NCBI RefSeq assembly: GCF_015477355.1
Contig: NZ_JADLRJ010000001.1
Span: forward strand, 434,001-498,000
Origin: Nocardia blacklockiae
GTDB taxonomy: Bacteria; Actinomycetota; Actinomycetes; Mycobacteriales; Mycobacteriaceae
Direction: 5' to 3'
Length of the DNA stretch: 64,000 nucleotides
The first letter of the stretch is position 1. Each line of letters begins with the position of its first letter. The position numbers and the translations under genes were made by a program. The notes beneath the pieces are model-generated. The model saw nothing but the letters and a program-made list of their open reading frames with translations. It made no database searches and was not told the origin of the DNA. Positions 35,376 through 43,379 of this stretch are shown piece after piece.

Positions 35376-37142
35376 GTGCGTAACGACGAAGCGCCCGGCG
35401 GATACCCCGGATCCGAGGGGCCGCGTCGATCGCGGCGGATCGGGTTCCGGGCGGCCGCCGTGCTGGCGGCGGGGGCGCTCGCGGCCGGGGCGCTCGCCGG
35501 TTGCGGCAGCAAGAACCAGGTGCCCTCGATCGGCTACGCGGTCGACGCCGTGCCGGCCACCTACAACGGCGGCACCACGCTCGGCGCCAACAGCGGTGCG
35601 GCCGGGGTGTTCTCGCGGGTGCTGACCGGGTTCTTCTACACCGGCCCGGAGGGACAACCGGTCGCCGACACCGACTTCGGCACCGCCAAGGAGGTGCCGG
35701 GGGAGACCCAGACGATCCAATACCGGCTCAACCCGGACGCCACCTACTCCGACGGCGTCGCCACCTCCTGCGACGACCTGGTGCTGGAATGGGCCGCGCG
35801 CAGCGGCCGGTTCACCCGGCCCGCGCCGGGCGGCCCGGTGCCGCTGTTCGACGCCGCCTGGACCGCCGGCTACTCCGATATCGAGCGCGTCGAGTGCCAG
35901 CCCGGCTCGAAGGACGCGACGGTCGTGTTCCGGCCCAACCGGCACTTCTCGGCGTGGCGGACGCTGTTCAACGCCGGCGACCTGATGCCCGCGCACATCG
36001 CCGCCAAGGCCGCCGGGGTCTCGAACGTGGTGGCGGCGGTGCAGGCCGGGGACCCGAACGCGCTGGACCGGCTGGCCCAGTTCTGGAACACCGGCTGGAA
36101 CCTGACGCCCGGCAAGATCGATACCGAGCAGCTGCCGTCGTCGGGCCCCTACCGCATCGACTCCTACAGCGACAGTGATGGCCTGGTGCTGGTGAAGAAC
36201 GAGAAGTGGTGGGGCAACCAGGCCCGCACGCCGCGGATCGTGGTGTGGCCCAAGGGCACCGACCTGAAGAAGAAGGTGTCCGATCGCGAGGTCGGCGTCG
36301 TCGACATCGGCGCCGGATCGGTGCCGGACCTGAACCTGGACGGCTTCTCGGTCGAGCACCTGCCCGGCCGCGGCGCCGAACAACTGACACTGTCCACGGC
36401 CGGCGTGTTCGGCAGTGCGGCGGCGCGGCGGGCGTTCGCGCTGTGCGTGCCCCGGCAGGCGCTGTTCGACAAGTTCGGGCACCCCGGCTTCGACCACGAG
36501 TCGGGACTCGGCGCGGGACCGCTGAATTCCCGGACGGTGCAGGCGGATTCGGTCTACTACGCGGCCACCACCGGCCCCGCCGACAAGTACCGCACCGGCG
36601 ACGCCGCCGCCGCGCAGAAGGCGCTGGCGGCGGCCGGGGTGCAGAATCCGACGGTGCGCATCGGCTATCGCGCGCCGGACGATCGCCGCGCGCAGACGGT
36701 CGCGGCCGTCGCCGACGCGTGCCGGGCGGCGGGCGTCACGGTGATCGACGCCGGCGCACCGGATTTCGTTCCCAGCCAGCTCGGCGAGGGCAAGGTGGAC
36801 GCCGTGCTGGGCGGCACCGGTGCCGCGCCCGGTCCGTCGGGCTCGCTGCCGGGCGTCGAGGCGACCGCCGCGCTGCGCACCGGCGAAGGTCTGAATTTCG
36901 GGCGTTTCGGCAACGGGCGTTACGATGCGATCGCGGATCAGCTTGCCGCCGATGACAATTCGGCCACGGTGCTGGGTCTCGACAGCGAGGCGGAGAATCT
37001 GCTGTGGAACGAGATGCCGTCGATCCCGCTGTTCGCCACGCCGCGCACCATCGCCTTCGGTGACGGCATGGAGGACGGGATCGCCAACCCGACCAAGGCG
37101 GGTGCGGGGTGGAACATGGATCGCTGGGTGTTGTCGCGCTGA
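35376..37142 (+). CDS. Family-5 extracellular solute-binding lipoprotein
   Basis: 588 residues. The signal peptide ends in LAGCGS (lipidated Cys near residue 45). The mature protein follows the SBP_bac_5 pattern for oligopeptides and similar ligands: TYSDGVATSCDDLVLEWAARSGRF, SSGPYRIDSYSDSDGLVLVKNEKWWG, and a terminal WNEMPSIPLFATPRTIAF. It has no ABC permease or ATPase beside it, as in the M. tuberculosis order secF-Rv2585c-apt. GTG 35376 follows GAGGAGG. The ligand is unknown. Confidence 0.88.
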   Translation: MRNDEAPGGYPGSEGPRRSRRIGFRAAAVLAAGALAAGALAGCGSKNQVPSIGYAVDAVPATYNGGTTLGANSGAAGVFSRVLTGFFYTGPEGQPVADTDFGTAKEVPGETQTIQYRLNPDATYSDGVATSCDDLVLEWAARSGRFTRPAPGGPVPLFDAAWTAGYSDIERVECQPGSKDATVVFRPNRHFSAWRTLFNAGDLMPAHIAAKAAGVSNVVAAVQAGDPNALDRLAQFWNTGWNLTPGKIDTEQLPSSGPYRIDSYSDSDGLVLVKNEKWWGNQARTPRIVVWPKGTDLKKKVSDREVGVVDIGAGSVPDLNLDGFSVEHLPGRGAEQLTLSTAGVFGSAAARRAFALCVPRQALFDKFGHPGFDHESGLGAGPLNSRTVQADSVYYAATTGPADKYRTGDAAAAQKALAAAGVQNPTVRIGYRAPDDRRAQTVAAVADACRAAGVTVIDAGAPDFVPSQLGEGKVDAVLGGTGAAPGPSGSLPGVEATAALRTGEGLNFGRFGNGRYDAIADQLAADDNSATVLGLDSEAENLLWNEMPSIPLFATPRTIAFGDGMEDGIANPTKAGAGWNMDRWVLSR

Positions 37143-37176
37143 GCGGGTGCCGGCGCGAGATGAGGAGTGGGTGCAG

Positions 37177-37749
37177 ATGAGCAAGCACGGCATGGTGGAG
37201 ACCGAGGAGACCGCGGGCGAACGGCTCGCGCTGGCGGCCGCGGCGGTGCAGCGGCTGACCCGCTGGCACGACGACTTCCCGACCCCGGGTGTGCGTTTCG
37301 CCGACCTGACGCCGGTGTTCGCCGACGCCGAGGGCTTCCGCGCGGTCATCGACTGCCTGGGATCGTGCGCCACCGAGGTCGATCTGGTGGCCGGGGTGGA
37401 CGCGCGCGGCTTCCTGCTCGGCGCGGGGGTGGCGGCCGCGCTGGGCACCGGGGTGGTGGCGGTGCGCAAGGCGGGCAAGCTGCCACCCCCGGTCATCTCG
37501 CGCGAGTACACCCTCGAATACGGCTCGGCCGCACTGGAGATCCCCGCCGACGGCATCGATCTCGCCGGTCGCCGGGTGCTGCTGCTCGACGACGTGCTCG
37601 CCACCGGCGGCACCCTGGCGGCGAGCGCGGAACTGTTCGCCTCGGCCGGGGCCGAGGTGGTCGCCGCCGCGGTGGTGCTGGAGCTGAGCTTCCTGGGCGG
37701 GCGTGAGCGGCAAGGGGATTACCCGCTCACGTCCATCGTGCGCCTGTAG
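37177..37749 (+). CDS. apt: Adenine phosphoribosyltransferase
   Basis: 190 residues. Converts adenine and PRPP to AMP for purine salvage. Seen: DDFPTPGVRFADLTPVF near the N-terminus, DLVAGVDARGFLLGAGVA, the flexible loop VVAVRKAGKLPPPVISREY, and the PRPP-binding VLLLDDVLATGGTL. ATG 37177 lies 9 bases after AGGAG; GTG 37171 would be too close. In M. tuberculosis relA follows directly; here 5.6 kb of other genes intervene. Confidence 0.96.
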   Translation: MSKHGMVETEETAGERLALAAAAVQRLTRWHDDFPTPGVRFADLTPVFADAEGFRAVIDCLGSCATEVDLVAGVDARGFLLGAGVAAALGTGVVAVRKAGKLPPPVISREYTLEYGSAALEIPADGIDLAGRRVLLLDDVLATGGTLAASAELFASAGAEVVAAAVVLELSFLGGRERQGDYPLTSIVRL

Positions 37750-37836
37750 GCGCGCGAGCCCGCGGCGGCCGAGGTCTACCCCCCGGCGTGCCGTGGTTGT
37801 GGGCCGACACGGCTGTCGCTATGCTCGGCCCAGCCC

Positions 37837-38226
37837 ATGACTCGATCCCAGCGCACCAAGCTCTCCGCCGCCGTCGCCTGCGCGGTGGGCCTCGTGTTCG
37901 CCGTCGGTGCCGCCACGGCCTCGGCTAGCCCCTCGGCCGTGCTGCGCGGCGGCGCGACGGTCACCGCGCACGTCACCGAGGCGAAGCCGGGCCAGGCGTG
38001 CCGCATCGAGGGCACCGGCGTCGGCATGCCGTGGCGTGCGGTCGGCGCGGACGGGACGGTGGACCTGAATTCCGGGCCGGTGCCGCCGGGGCGTCATCGC
38101 GCCCGGGTGATGTGCGAGCAGCAGGGCGGCGCGGGCGAACATCCGGTCGGCCGGCAGGAGGACGTGTTCACCGGGCGGTGGTCACCGGTCTTCGAATTCC
38201 TCCATCATCACCGGCTGGATTCCTGA
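37837..38226 (+). CDS. Small secreted protein of unknown function
   Basis: 129 residues. A Sec signal peptide (LSAAVACAVGLVFAVGAATASA, cut near residue 31) precedes a mature part of about 98 residues with two cysteines (QACRIEG, RVMCEQQ) that can form one disulfide, and a His-rich end (FLHHHRLDS). The middle looks like a small beta-rich domain. No family recognised. Confidence 0.7.
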   Translation: MTRSQRTKLSAAVACAVGLVFAVGAATASASPSAVLRGGATVTAHVTEAKPGQACRIEGTGVGMPWRAVGADGTVDLNSGPVPPGRHRARVMCEQQGGAGEHPVGRQEDVFTGRWSPVFEFLHHHRLDS

Positions 38227-38233
38227 CCGCGGG

Positions 38234-38542
38234 TCAGAACCGGGCGAGCAGGCGTGCGATGAGGCCCGTCACCAGGATCCAGAACACCGCTGCCAGACCG
38301 TAATTGATGATCACGTCGAGCTTGAAGTTGCCGGTGTTGAACAGGCCCGGGAAGAACAGCGCCAGCGGTTCGGCCAGTCCCTTGACGAAGCTGAAGAACT
38401 TGTTGGCCTGGTTGGCCTCGAAGACCAGCAGCAGGATGTAAACGGCTTCGATCAGGGCGAACAGGCCGCCGACCGCGCTGACGACGGCCGCGGCCGTCCC
38501 CGAGCCGGTATGGGTACTTCGGTATGTTCGGTATCTGTACAT
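38234..38542 (-). CDS. Small membrane protein, two to three helices
   Basis: 102 residues. Hydrophobic stretches at about 17-40, 55-70 and 78-99 contain FFSFVKGLAEPLALFFPGLFNTGNFKLDVIINYGLAAVFWILV. The composition is less GC-driven than non-coding frames here, which supports it as a real gene. The start at ATG 38542 lacks a clear binding site, and an upstream start is possible. It is convergent with the secreted-protein gene. Function unknown. Confidence 0.6.
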   Translation of the reverse strand: MYRYRTYRSTHTGSGTAAAVVSAVGGLFALIEAVYILLLVFEANQANKFFSFVKGLAEPLALFFPGLFNTGNFKLDVIINYGLAAVFWILVTGLIARLLARF

Positions 38543-38627
38543 GTCTGGGACGTGCCCGCTCTCGGCGCACTCGAAACAGACAGTCCCCTTGACGTTTTCG
38601 GGCCTCGGATGTTGTCCGGCAGCCCTG

Positions 38628-38692
38628 GAGAGCACTGCTCTTGACATCCGCGCGCGGATGCGGCATAGTCCTCTCTATCGAGAGCACTGCTC
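38628..38692 (+). promoter_or_regulatory. Strong promoter flanked by two identical operators
   Basis: TTGACA (38641-38646) and CATAGT (38664-38669) are 17 bases apart, a near-ideal sigma-A promoter. Two identical 13-base copies of GAGAGCACTGCTC lie at 38628-38640 and 38680-38692, each containing GAGCA-C-TGCTC. One abuts the -35 and the other covers the start region, a classic repressor layout. Confidence 0.85.
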
Positions 38693-38714
38693 ACAAAGGC
38701 GAGGAATGGTCACC

Positions 38715-39158
38715 ATGAACGCCACCCGGTACATCGCCCCCACCGGCATCGACCCGATCATGAACAAGATCTTCAACACGCTGCCGAAGCTCGGCATCAG
38801 CGTGGCCGGCTCGCGGCTGCTGGCGGTGCGCGGCCGCAAGTCGGGGGAGTGGCGGACCACGATGGTGAACCTGCTGGTGGACGAGTCGGGCGCGCGCTAC
38901 CTGGTGGCGCCGCGCGGGCACACGCAGTGGGTGCGCAACATTCGCGTGGCCGGCGGCGGGGAGCTGCGGCTGGGCCGCAAGACCGAGGCGTTCACCGTGA
39001 CCGAGGTGCCCGATGCCGACAAGGTGCCGGTGCTGCGGCTGTACCTGCGCAAGTGGGGCTGGGAGGTCGGCAAATTCTTCGAAGGCGTCACGAAGGACGC
39101 CTCGGACGAGGAGCTGGCCGCCATCGCGCCGGGCTTCCCGGTGTTCCGGATCAACTGA
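38715..39158 (+). CDS. F420-dependent/deazaflavin nitroreductase family protein (DDN-like)
   Basis: 147 residues, PF04075 family, which uses reduced F420 or flavin to reduce quinones or nitro compounds at the membrane. Seen: the short N-terminal helix (DPIMNKIFNTLPKLGIS), GSRLLAVRGRKSGEWRTTMVNLL and RYLVAPRGHTQWVRNIRVAGGGELRLGRK, the cofactor core of the family. ATG 38715 is chosen over ATG 38706 because GAGGA lies nine bases before it. Transcribed from the operator-flanked promoter at 38641; no TetR gene is beside it. Confidence 0.9.
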   Translation: MNATRYIAPTGIDPIMNKIFNTLPKLGISVAGSRLLAVRGRKSGEWRTTMVNLLVDESGARYLVAPRGHTQWVRNIRVAGGGELRLGRKTEAFTVTEVPDADKVPVLRLYLRKWGWEVGKFFEGVTKDASDEELAAIAPGFPVFRIN

Positions 39159-39182
39159 GCCGCAAGGGCTTTCGGTTGCGGC
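39159..39182 (+). terminator. Hairpin terminator after the DDN-like gene
   Basis: GCCGCAA and TTGCGGC form a perfect 7-pair stem with a 10-base loop containing CTTTCGG, directly after the stop codon. Confidence 0.6.
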
Positions 39183-39354
39183 CCGGATCGGTGTGACGCG
39201 GGTCCCGGAAAAAGGTCTTGCGCGCGATTCCGTGGCTCGGCTAATTTGGAGAAGTCTTGTTTCCGACGATCGGAGTCGTGCATTGCTCTGCTGAGGTAGC
39301 CCCGAGCGGCCCGCGTTCGCGCGCCGTATCCATGCCACCTCCCTGGAGCCGCAC

Positions 39355-40944
39355 ATGTCTCTCACTGTCTCCATTTCCGATCTCACCTTCGCCTGGCCCG
39401 ACGGCACCCCGGTCTTCGACGGCCTCGACGCCGTGCTCGGCCCCGGCCACGTCGGCCTGGTCGGCGCGAACGGAGCGGGCAAATCCACCCTGCTGCGGCT
39501 GATCGCGGGCGACCTGCGCCCCGCGCGCGGTTCGATCACCGTGCCCGGCCGGCTGGGCTACCTCCGGCAGGACCTGGGCCTGGCGCCCGGGCAGCGGGTG
39601 GACGCCGTCCTCGGCATCGCCGCGGTGCGAGAGGCGTTGCACCGCATCGAATCCGGCGCGGGCGCCGAAGCCGACTTCGAGACCGTCGGCGCCCGGTGGG
39701 ACGTCGAGGAACACGCGGTGGCGCTGCTGGGCCGCCTCGGCCTGCACTACCTGGCCGGCGAGGTGACCCAGCTGGACCGCCGCCTCGACACCCTCTCCGG
39801 CGGCGAGACCGTGCTGCTCGGACTGGTCGCCGAACTGCTGCGCGAGCCCGACGTGCTGCTGCTCGACGAACCCACCAACAACCTGGATTCCGCTGCGCGC
39901 CAACGCCTCTACGAGGTGGTGGGCGGGTTCCCCGGCACCGTGCTCACCGTGAGCCACGACCGCGGCCTGCTCGACCGCGTCGGCACGATCGCCAAACTGC
40001 GGCAGGGCGGCATCCGGTTGTTCGGCGGCAACTTCGACGCCTACGAGCGGATCGTGGACGCCGAACAGCAGGCGGCCCGCGCGGCCGTGCGCGACGCCCG
40101 CAGCGATGTGCGCAAGCAGTCGCGCGAGCTGGTGGAGGCCCGCGTCAAACTGGACCGCCGCAAGCGGTACGGGCAGAAGATGTGGGACTCCAAGCGCGAG
40201 CCGAAGATCATCATGGCCGAACGCAAACGACAGGCCCAGGTGTCGGCGGGCAAACTGCGCAACAATCACCTCGCCAAGGTGGAGGACGCGAAGGAACAGC
40301 TCGAACAGGCGCAGGAACTGCTGCGCGACGACCGCGAGATCCGGGTGGACCTGCCCGACACCCGGCTGTATCCGGGCCAGGACGTGGTCGACCTGGACGA
40401 GGTGACGCTCGCGAACGGACCCGTCGTCTCACTGACGATCACCGGTCCCGAACGCATCGCGCTCACCGGGCGCAACGGCGCGGGGAAGACGACGCTGCTG
40501 CGCCGTCTCGTCGCCGAGCCGCCGAAGGTGCCGTGGCGGCTGCTGCCGCAGCGCCTGGACGTGTTCGACGAGCAGCGGTCGGTGTTCGACAACGTCGCCG
40601 CGGCGACGCCGCACGCCTCCGCCGAACAGGTGCGAGCCCGGTTGGCGCGCTTCCTGTTCCGCGGCGCGGACGCCGACGTGCCCGCCGCGGCGCTGTCGGG
40701 CGGCGAGCGGTTGCGCGCGGCGCTGGCCATGCTGCTGCTCGCCGACCCCGCGCCCAAACTGCTGCTGCTCGACGAACCGACCAACAACCTCGATCTGCCG
40801 AGCCTGCGCCACCTCACCGAGGCGCTGGCCGGATTCGAGGGCGCGCTGGTCGTGGTCAGCCACGATCCGCGCTTCCTCGACGAGATCGGGGTGACCCGCC
40901 GGATCGAACTCACCGACGCGGGCCTGGTGGAGGACCCGGGGTAG
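39355..40944 (+). CDS. ABC-F family ATPase
   Basis: 529 residues with two ABC domains and no membrane segments. Domain 1 has Walker [10 protein letters not shown] and Walker [12 protein letters not shown]; domain 2 has GRNGAGKTT and [11 protein letters not shown], and both have LSGGE signatures. The interdomain linker (about residues 240-330) is a charged coiled coil. ABC-F proteins act on the ribosome, either relieving stalling or protecting from antibiotics; which applies here cannot be decided. A 196-base gap upstream holds the previous terminator and no clear leader peptide. Confidence 0.93.
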   Translation: MSLTVSISDLTFAWPDGTPVFDGLDAVLGPGHVGLVGANGAGKSTLLRLIAGDLRPARGSITVPGRLGYLRQDLGLAPGQRVDAVLGIAAVREALHRIESGAGAEADFETVGARWDVEEHAVALLGRLGLHYLAGEVTQLDRRLDTLSGGETVLLGLVAELLREPDVLLLDEPTNNLDSAARQRLYEVVGGFPGTVLTVSHDRGLLDRVGTIAKLRQGGIRLFGGNFDAYERIVDAEQQAARAAVRDARSDVRKQSRELVEARVKLDRRKRYGQKMWDSKREPKIIMAERKRQAQVSAGKLRNNHLAKVEDAKEQLEQAQELLRDDREIRVDLPDTRLYPGQDVVDLDEVTLANGPVVSLTITGPERIALTGRNGAGKTTLLRRLVAEPPKVPWRLLPQRLDVFDEQRSVFDNVAAATPHASAEQVRARLARFLFRGADADVPAAALSGGERLRAALAMLLLADPAPKLLLLDEPTNNLDLPSLRHLTEALAGFEGALVVVSHDPRFLDEIGVTRRIELTDAGLVEDPG

Positions 40945-40945
40945 C

Positions 40946-40966
40946 CGCGGGACTTTCCGGCCCGCG
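40946..40966 (+). terminator. Hairpin terminator after the ABC-F gene
   Basis: CGCGGG and CCCGCG are a perfect 6-pair stem around ACTTTCCGG, two bases after the stop codon. Confidence 0.5.
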
Positions 40967-41002
40967 ACCGGTGTTGTAGGGGGAGCCAACCGAGGAGGTC
41001 AT

Positions 41003-41458
41003 GTGGCACAGGAGTACAACCGGAATCCCGCGGCCCTCGCCGCCCTGTCGCCGGAGCAGTTCCACGTCACCCAGGAGGACGGCACCGAACGGCCGTTCAC
41101 GGGCGCGTACTGGGACAACCACGAGCCGGGCATCTACGTCGACGTGGTGTCCGGAGAACCGTTGTTCGCCTCGGTCGACAAGTTCGACAGCGGCTCGGGC
41201 TGGCCGAGTTTCACCAAGCCGATCGACGGCGGCAGTGTGGTCGAGAAGCGGGACCTCAGCCATCTGATGGTCCGCACCGAGGTGCGGTCCGCGCACGGCG
41301 ACAGCCACCTGGGGCACGTGTTCCCCGACGGGCCGCGCGACGCGGGCGGGCTGCGGTACTGCATCAACTCGGCGGCGCTGCGGTTCGTTCACCTCGACGA
41401 CCTCGAGGCGCAAGGATATGGGCAGTACCGAACTCTCTTCACGAAGGAGGACGCGTGA
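41003..41458 (+). CDS. msrB: Peptide-methionine (R)-S-oxide reductase
   Basis: 151 residues. Reduces the R epimer of methionine sulfoxide in proteins. Seen: the [14 protein letters not shown] block, [13 protein letters not shown] with its catalytic His residues, and the only cysteine in [11 protein letters not shown], the nucleophile. The two CxxC zinc motifs of many MsrB proteins are absent, so this is the zinc-free form and its resolving thiol must come from elsewhere. GTG 41003 follows GAGGAGG. It overlaps msrA by GTGA. Confidence 0.95.
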   Translation: MAQEYNRNPAALAALSPEQFHVTQEDGTERPFTGAYWDNHEPGIYVDVVSGEPLFASVDKFDSGSGWPSFTKPIDGGSVVEKRDLSHLMVRTEVRSAHGDSHLGHVFPDGPRDAGGLRYCINSAALRFVHLDDLEAQGYGQYRTLFTKEDA

Positions 41459-41970
41459 GCGACACGCAGAGGGCGATCCTGGCCGGCGGCTGTTTCTGGG
41501 GCATGCAGGACCTGATCCGCAAGCAGCCCGGGGTGGTGTCGACGCGCGTCGGATACACCGGCGGGCGCAACGACCACCCCACCTATCGCAACCACCCGGG
41601 CCACGCCGAGGCCGTGGAGATCCGCTACGACCCGGCGCGGACCGACTACCGGGCGCTGCTGGAGTTCTTCTTCCAGATCCACGACCCGACCACCAAGGAC
41701 CGCCAGGGCAACGACATCGGCACCAGTTATCGGTCGGCGATCTTCTATCTGACCGACGAGCAGAAGAAGGTGGCGCTCGAGACCATCGCCGACGTCGAGG
41801 ACTCGGGGCTGTGGCCGGGCAAGGTGGTCACCGAGGTGACCCCGGCGAGTGAGTTCTGGGAGGCCGAGCCCGAGCATCAGGACTACCTGCAGAAGTACCC
41901 GGACGGCTACACCTGCCACTTCCCGCGGCCGGGCTGGAAGCTGCCGCGGCGGCAGGCCACCGCGCAGTAG
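41455..41970 (+). CDS. msrA: Peptide-methionine (S)-S-oxide reductase
   Basis: 171 residues. The nucleophile Cys lies in [12 protein letters not shown] near the N-terminus. [35 protein letters not shown] is the conserved substrate-binding part. No recycling cysteines are visible at the C-terminus, so reduction probably relies on thioredoxin or mycothiol directly. It forms a two-gene operon with msrB and ends at a strong hairpin. Confidence 0.96.
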   Translation: MSDTQRAILAGGCFWGMQDLIRKQPGVVSTRVGYTGGRNDHPTYRNHPGHAEAVEIRYDPARTDYRALLEFFFQIHDPTTKDRQGNDIGTSYRSAIFYLTDEQKKVALETIADVEDSGLWPGKVVTEVTPASEFWEAEPEHQDYLQKYPDGYTCHFPRPGWKLPRRQATAQ

Positions 41971-41975
41971 TCGCC

Positions 41976-42014
41976 GCGAGGTCGCGCGCTTCGCATCGAA
42001 GTGCGCGACCTCGC
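41976..42014 (+). terminator. Strong hairpin after msrBA
   Basis: GCGAGGTCGCGC pairs with GCGCGACCTCGC (12 pairs), and an inner stem CTTCG-CAT-CGAAG extends it. It begins six bases after the msrA stop. No U tract. Confidence 0.75.
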
Positions 42015-42107
42015 GTGCCGCGGTAGCTGGGCGGGGTAGCCTCGGTGCGGTCGGCCCGGTGTTGCGCCGGGCCGCGAACCGAATGCTCGTCTCGTCCGGG
42101 AGGCACC

Positions 42108-42914
42108 GTGGGCACCGTGGCCCGCGCAGTTCTGATGATGACGGCGCTGCTGTGCGGCCTGATCGTGGCGGTGCCGGCGGCGGTGGCCGCACCCGCGGTG
42201 ACGCTCGACGACTACACCGCCCGCCGCATCGATGAGCTGCTGGCGGCGAAGGCCGCGGCGGGGCCGCGGGACAAAGGCGAGCTGATCGAACTGCTGTCGC
42301 GGCAGTTCCTCGGCACGCCCTACGGCGCCGACACCCTGATCGGCTCGGCCACCGAGCCCGAACAGCTGGTCGCCGACTTCCGCCGGGTGGACTGCTTCAC
42401 CTATCTGGACTATGTCGAGGCGCTGAGCCGCTCGGCCGACCGCGACGAATTCGTGGCGAACCTGGCCGACACCCGCTATGCCGACGGCACAGTCGACTTC
42501 GCCCACCGCAAACACTTCTTCAGCGACTGGTCGCACACGCCCCGCGTGGCCGCCGCCGACATCACCGCGACGCTGAGCCCCGCCGCCGTGACGGTCACCA
42601 AGAGCCTCAACGCGAAAGGCGATGGCGGAACCTATCTTCCGGGCCTGCCCGTGGTCGACCGCGACATCACCTACCTGCCCGCCGCCGCCGTGGACGACGG
42701 CGTCGTGCGCGGCCTGCGCACCGGCGACTACATCGGGGCCTACGCCGACGAGCCCGGCCTCGACGTCACCCACGTCGGCATCTTCGTCGCCACCCCCTCC
42801 GGCCCGGTCTTCCGCAACGCCTCCTCCCTGGCCGAGAACAACCAGGTCGTCGACACCCCCTTCGCCGACTACGTCGCCACCACCCCCGGCATCCTGGTCC
42901 TCCGCCCGCAGTAG
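42108..42914 (+). CDS. Secreted DUF1460-family hydrolase
   Basis: 268 residues. The signal peptide (AVLMMTALLCGLIVAVPAAVAA) leads to an NlpC/P60-like fold of the DUF1460 family (N-acetylmuramoyl-L-alanine amidase-like). Seen: the catalytic Cys in RRVDCFTYLDYVEAL, DFAHRKHFFSDW, and the His in VTHVGIFVATP. It probably cleaves a peptidoglycan fragment or related amide outside the cell. GTG 42108 follows GGGAGG; GTG 42117 is also possible. Confidence 0.8.
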   Translation: MGTVARAVLMMTALLCGLIVAVPAAVAAPAVTLDDYTARRIDELLAAKAAAGPRDKGELIELLSRQFLGTPYGADTLIGSATEPEQLVADFRRVDCFTYLDYVEALSRSADRDEFVANLADTRYADGTVDFAHRKHFFSDWSHTPRVAAADITATLSPAAVTVTKSLNAKGDGGTYLPGLPVVDRDITYLPAAAVDDGVVRGLRTGDYIGAYADEPGLDVTHVGIFVATPSGPVFRNASSLAENNQVVDTPFADYVATTPGILVLRPQ

Positions 42915-43379
42915 CCCCCCGTGGTGCCCGCGACTCCCGATGCACGTCGAGACAGCTTGTCACCCAAACATTTTCGGTTCTCCCCGAGTCGCCGCCGACA
43001 GCTCGTATACGCGGTAGGGTGCCCGGATGACCGGATACGAGACATTGCGCACCGGCACACCGCCGGGCGCGGGGTTCTGCTCGTTCGTGCTGCTCAGCTG
43101 GCCACAGGTGGGAACGGCTGTCAATCGCTTATAGGGTGGCCGGTGTTCGTCCGAAGTGCGGGGCGCGGGTATCAGCCATGATCCAGCGAATCTGTGGGCC
43201 GGGGGCGCGGAGTCGTGGTCGTTCGCGGGGGCGTCGCCGGCGGCGGTGTCGCGGTGTCCGGACCGGAGGACGCATTTCCGGCGGATCCGGCACGTGTCGG
43301 ACGAGCGGATTAAAGTTGGTGGTCTGAGCCGTTGGACGGTCGGATAGGGTGTTCCGATCGAGCCGGGAGAGGTGGTGGC
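42915..43379. other. 465-base non-coding region upstream of relA
   Basis: No convincing gene on either strand. Three copies of the -10-like hexamer TAGGGT lie at 43015, 43132 and 43345, all in the direction of relA. The second has TGGGAA 17 bases before it. A TCGTATACGC sequence is at 43004-43013. The region probably holds several promoters for relA. Confidence 0.45.
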
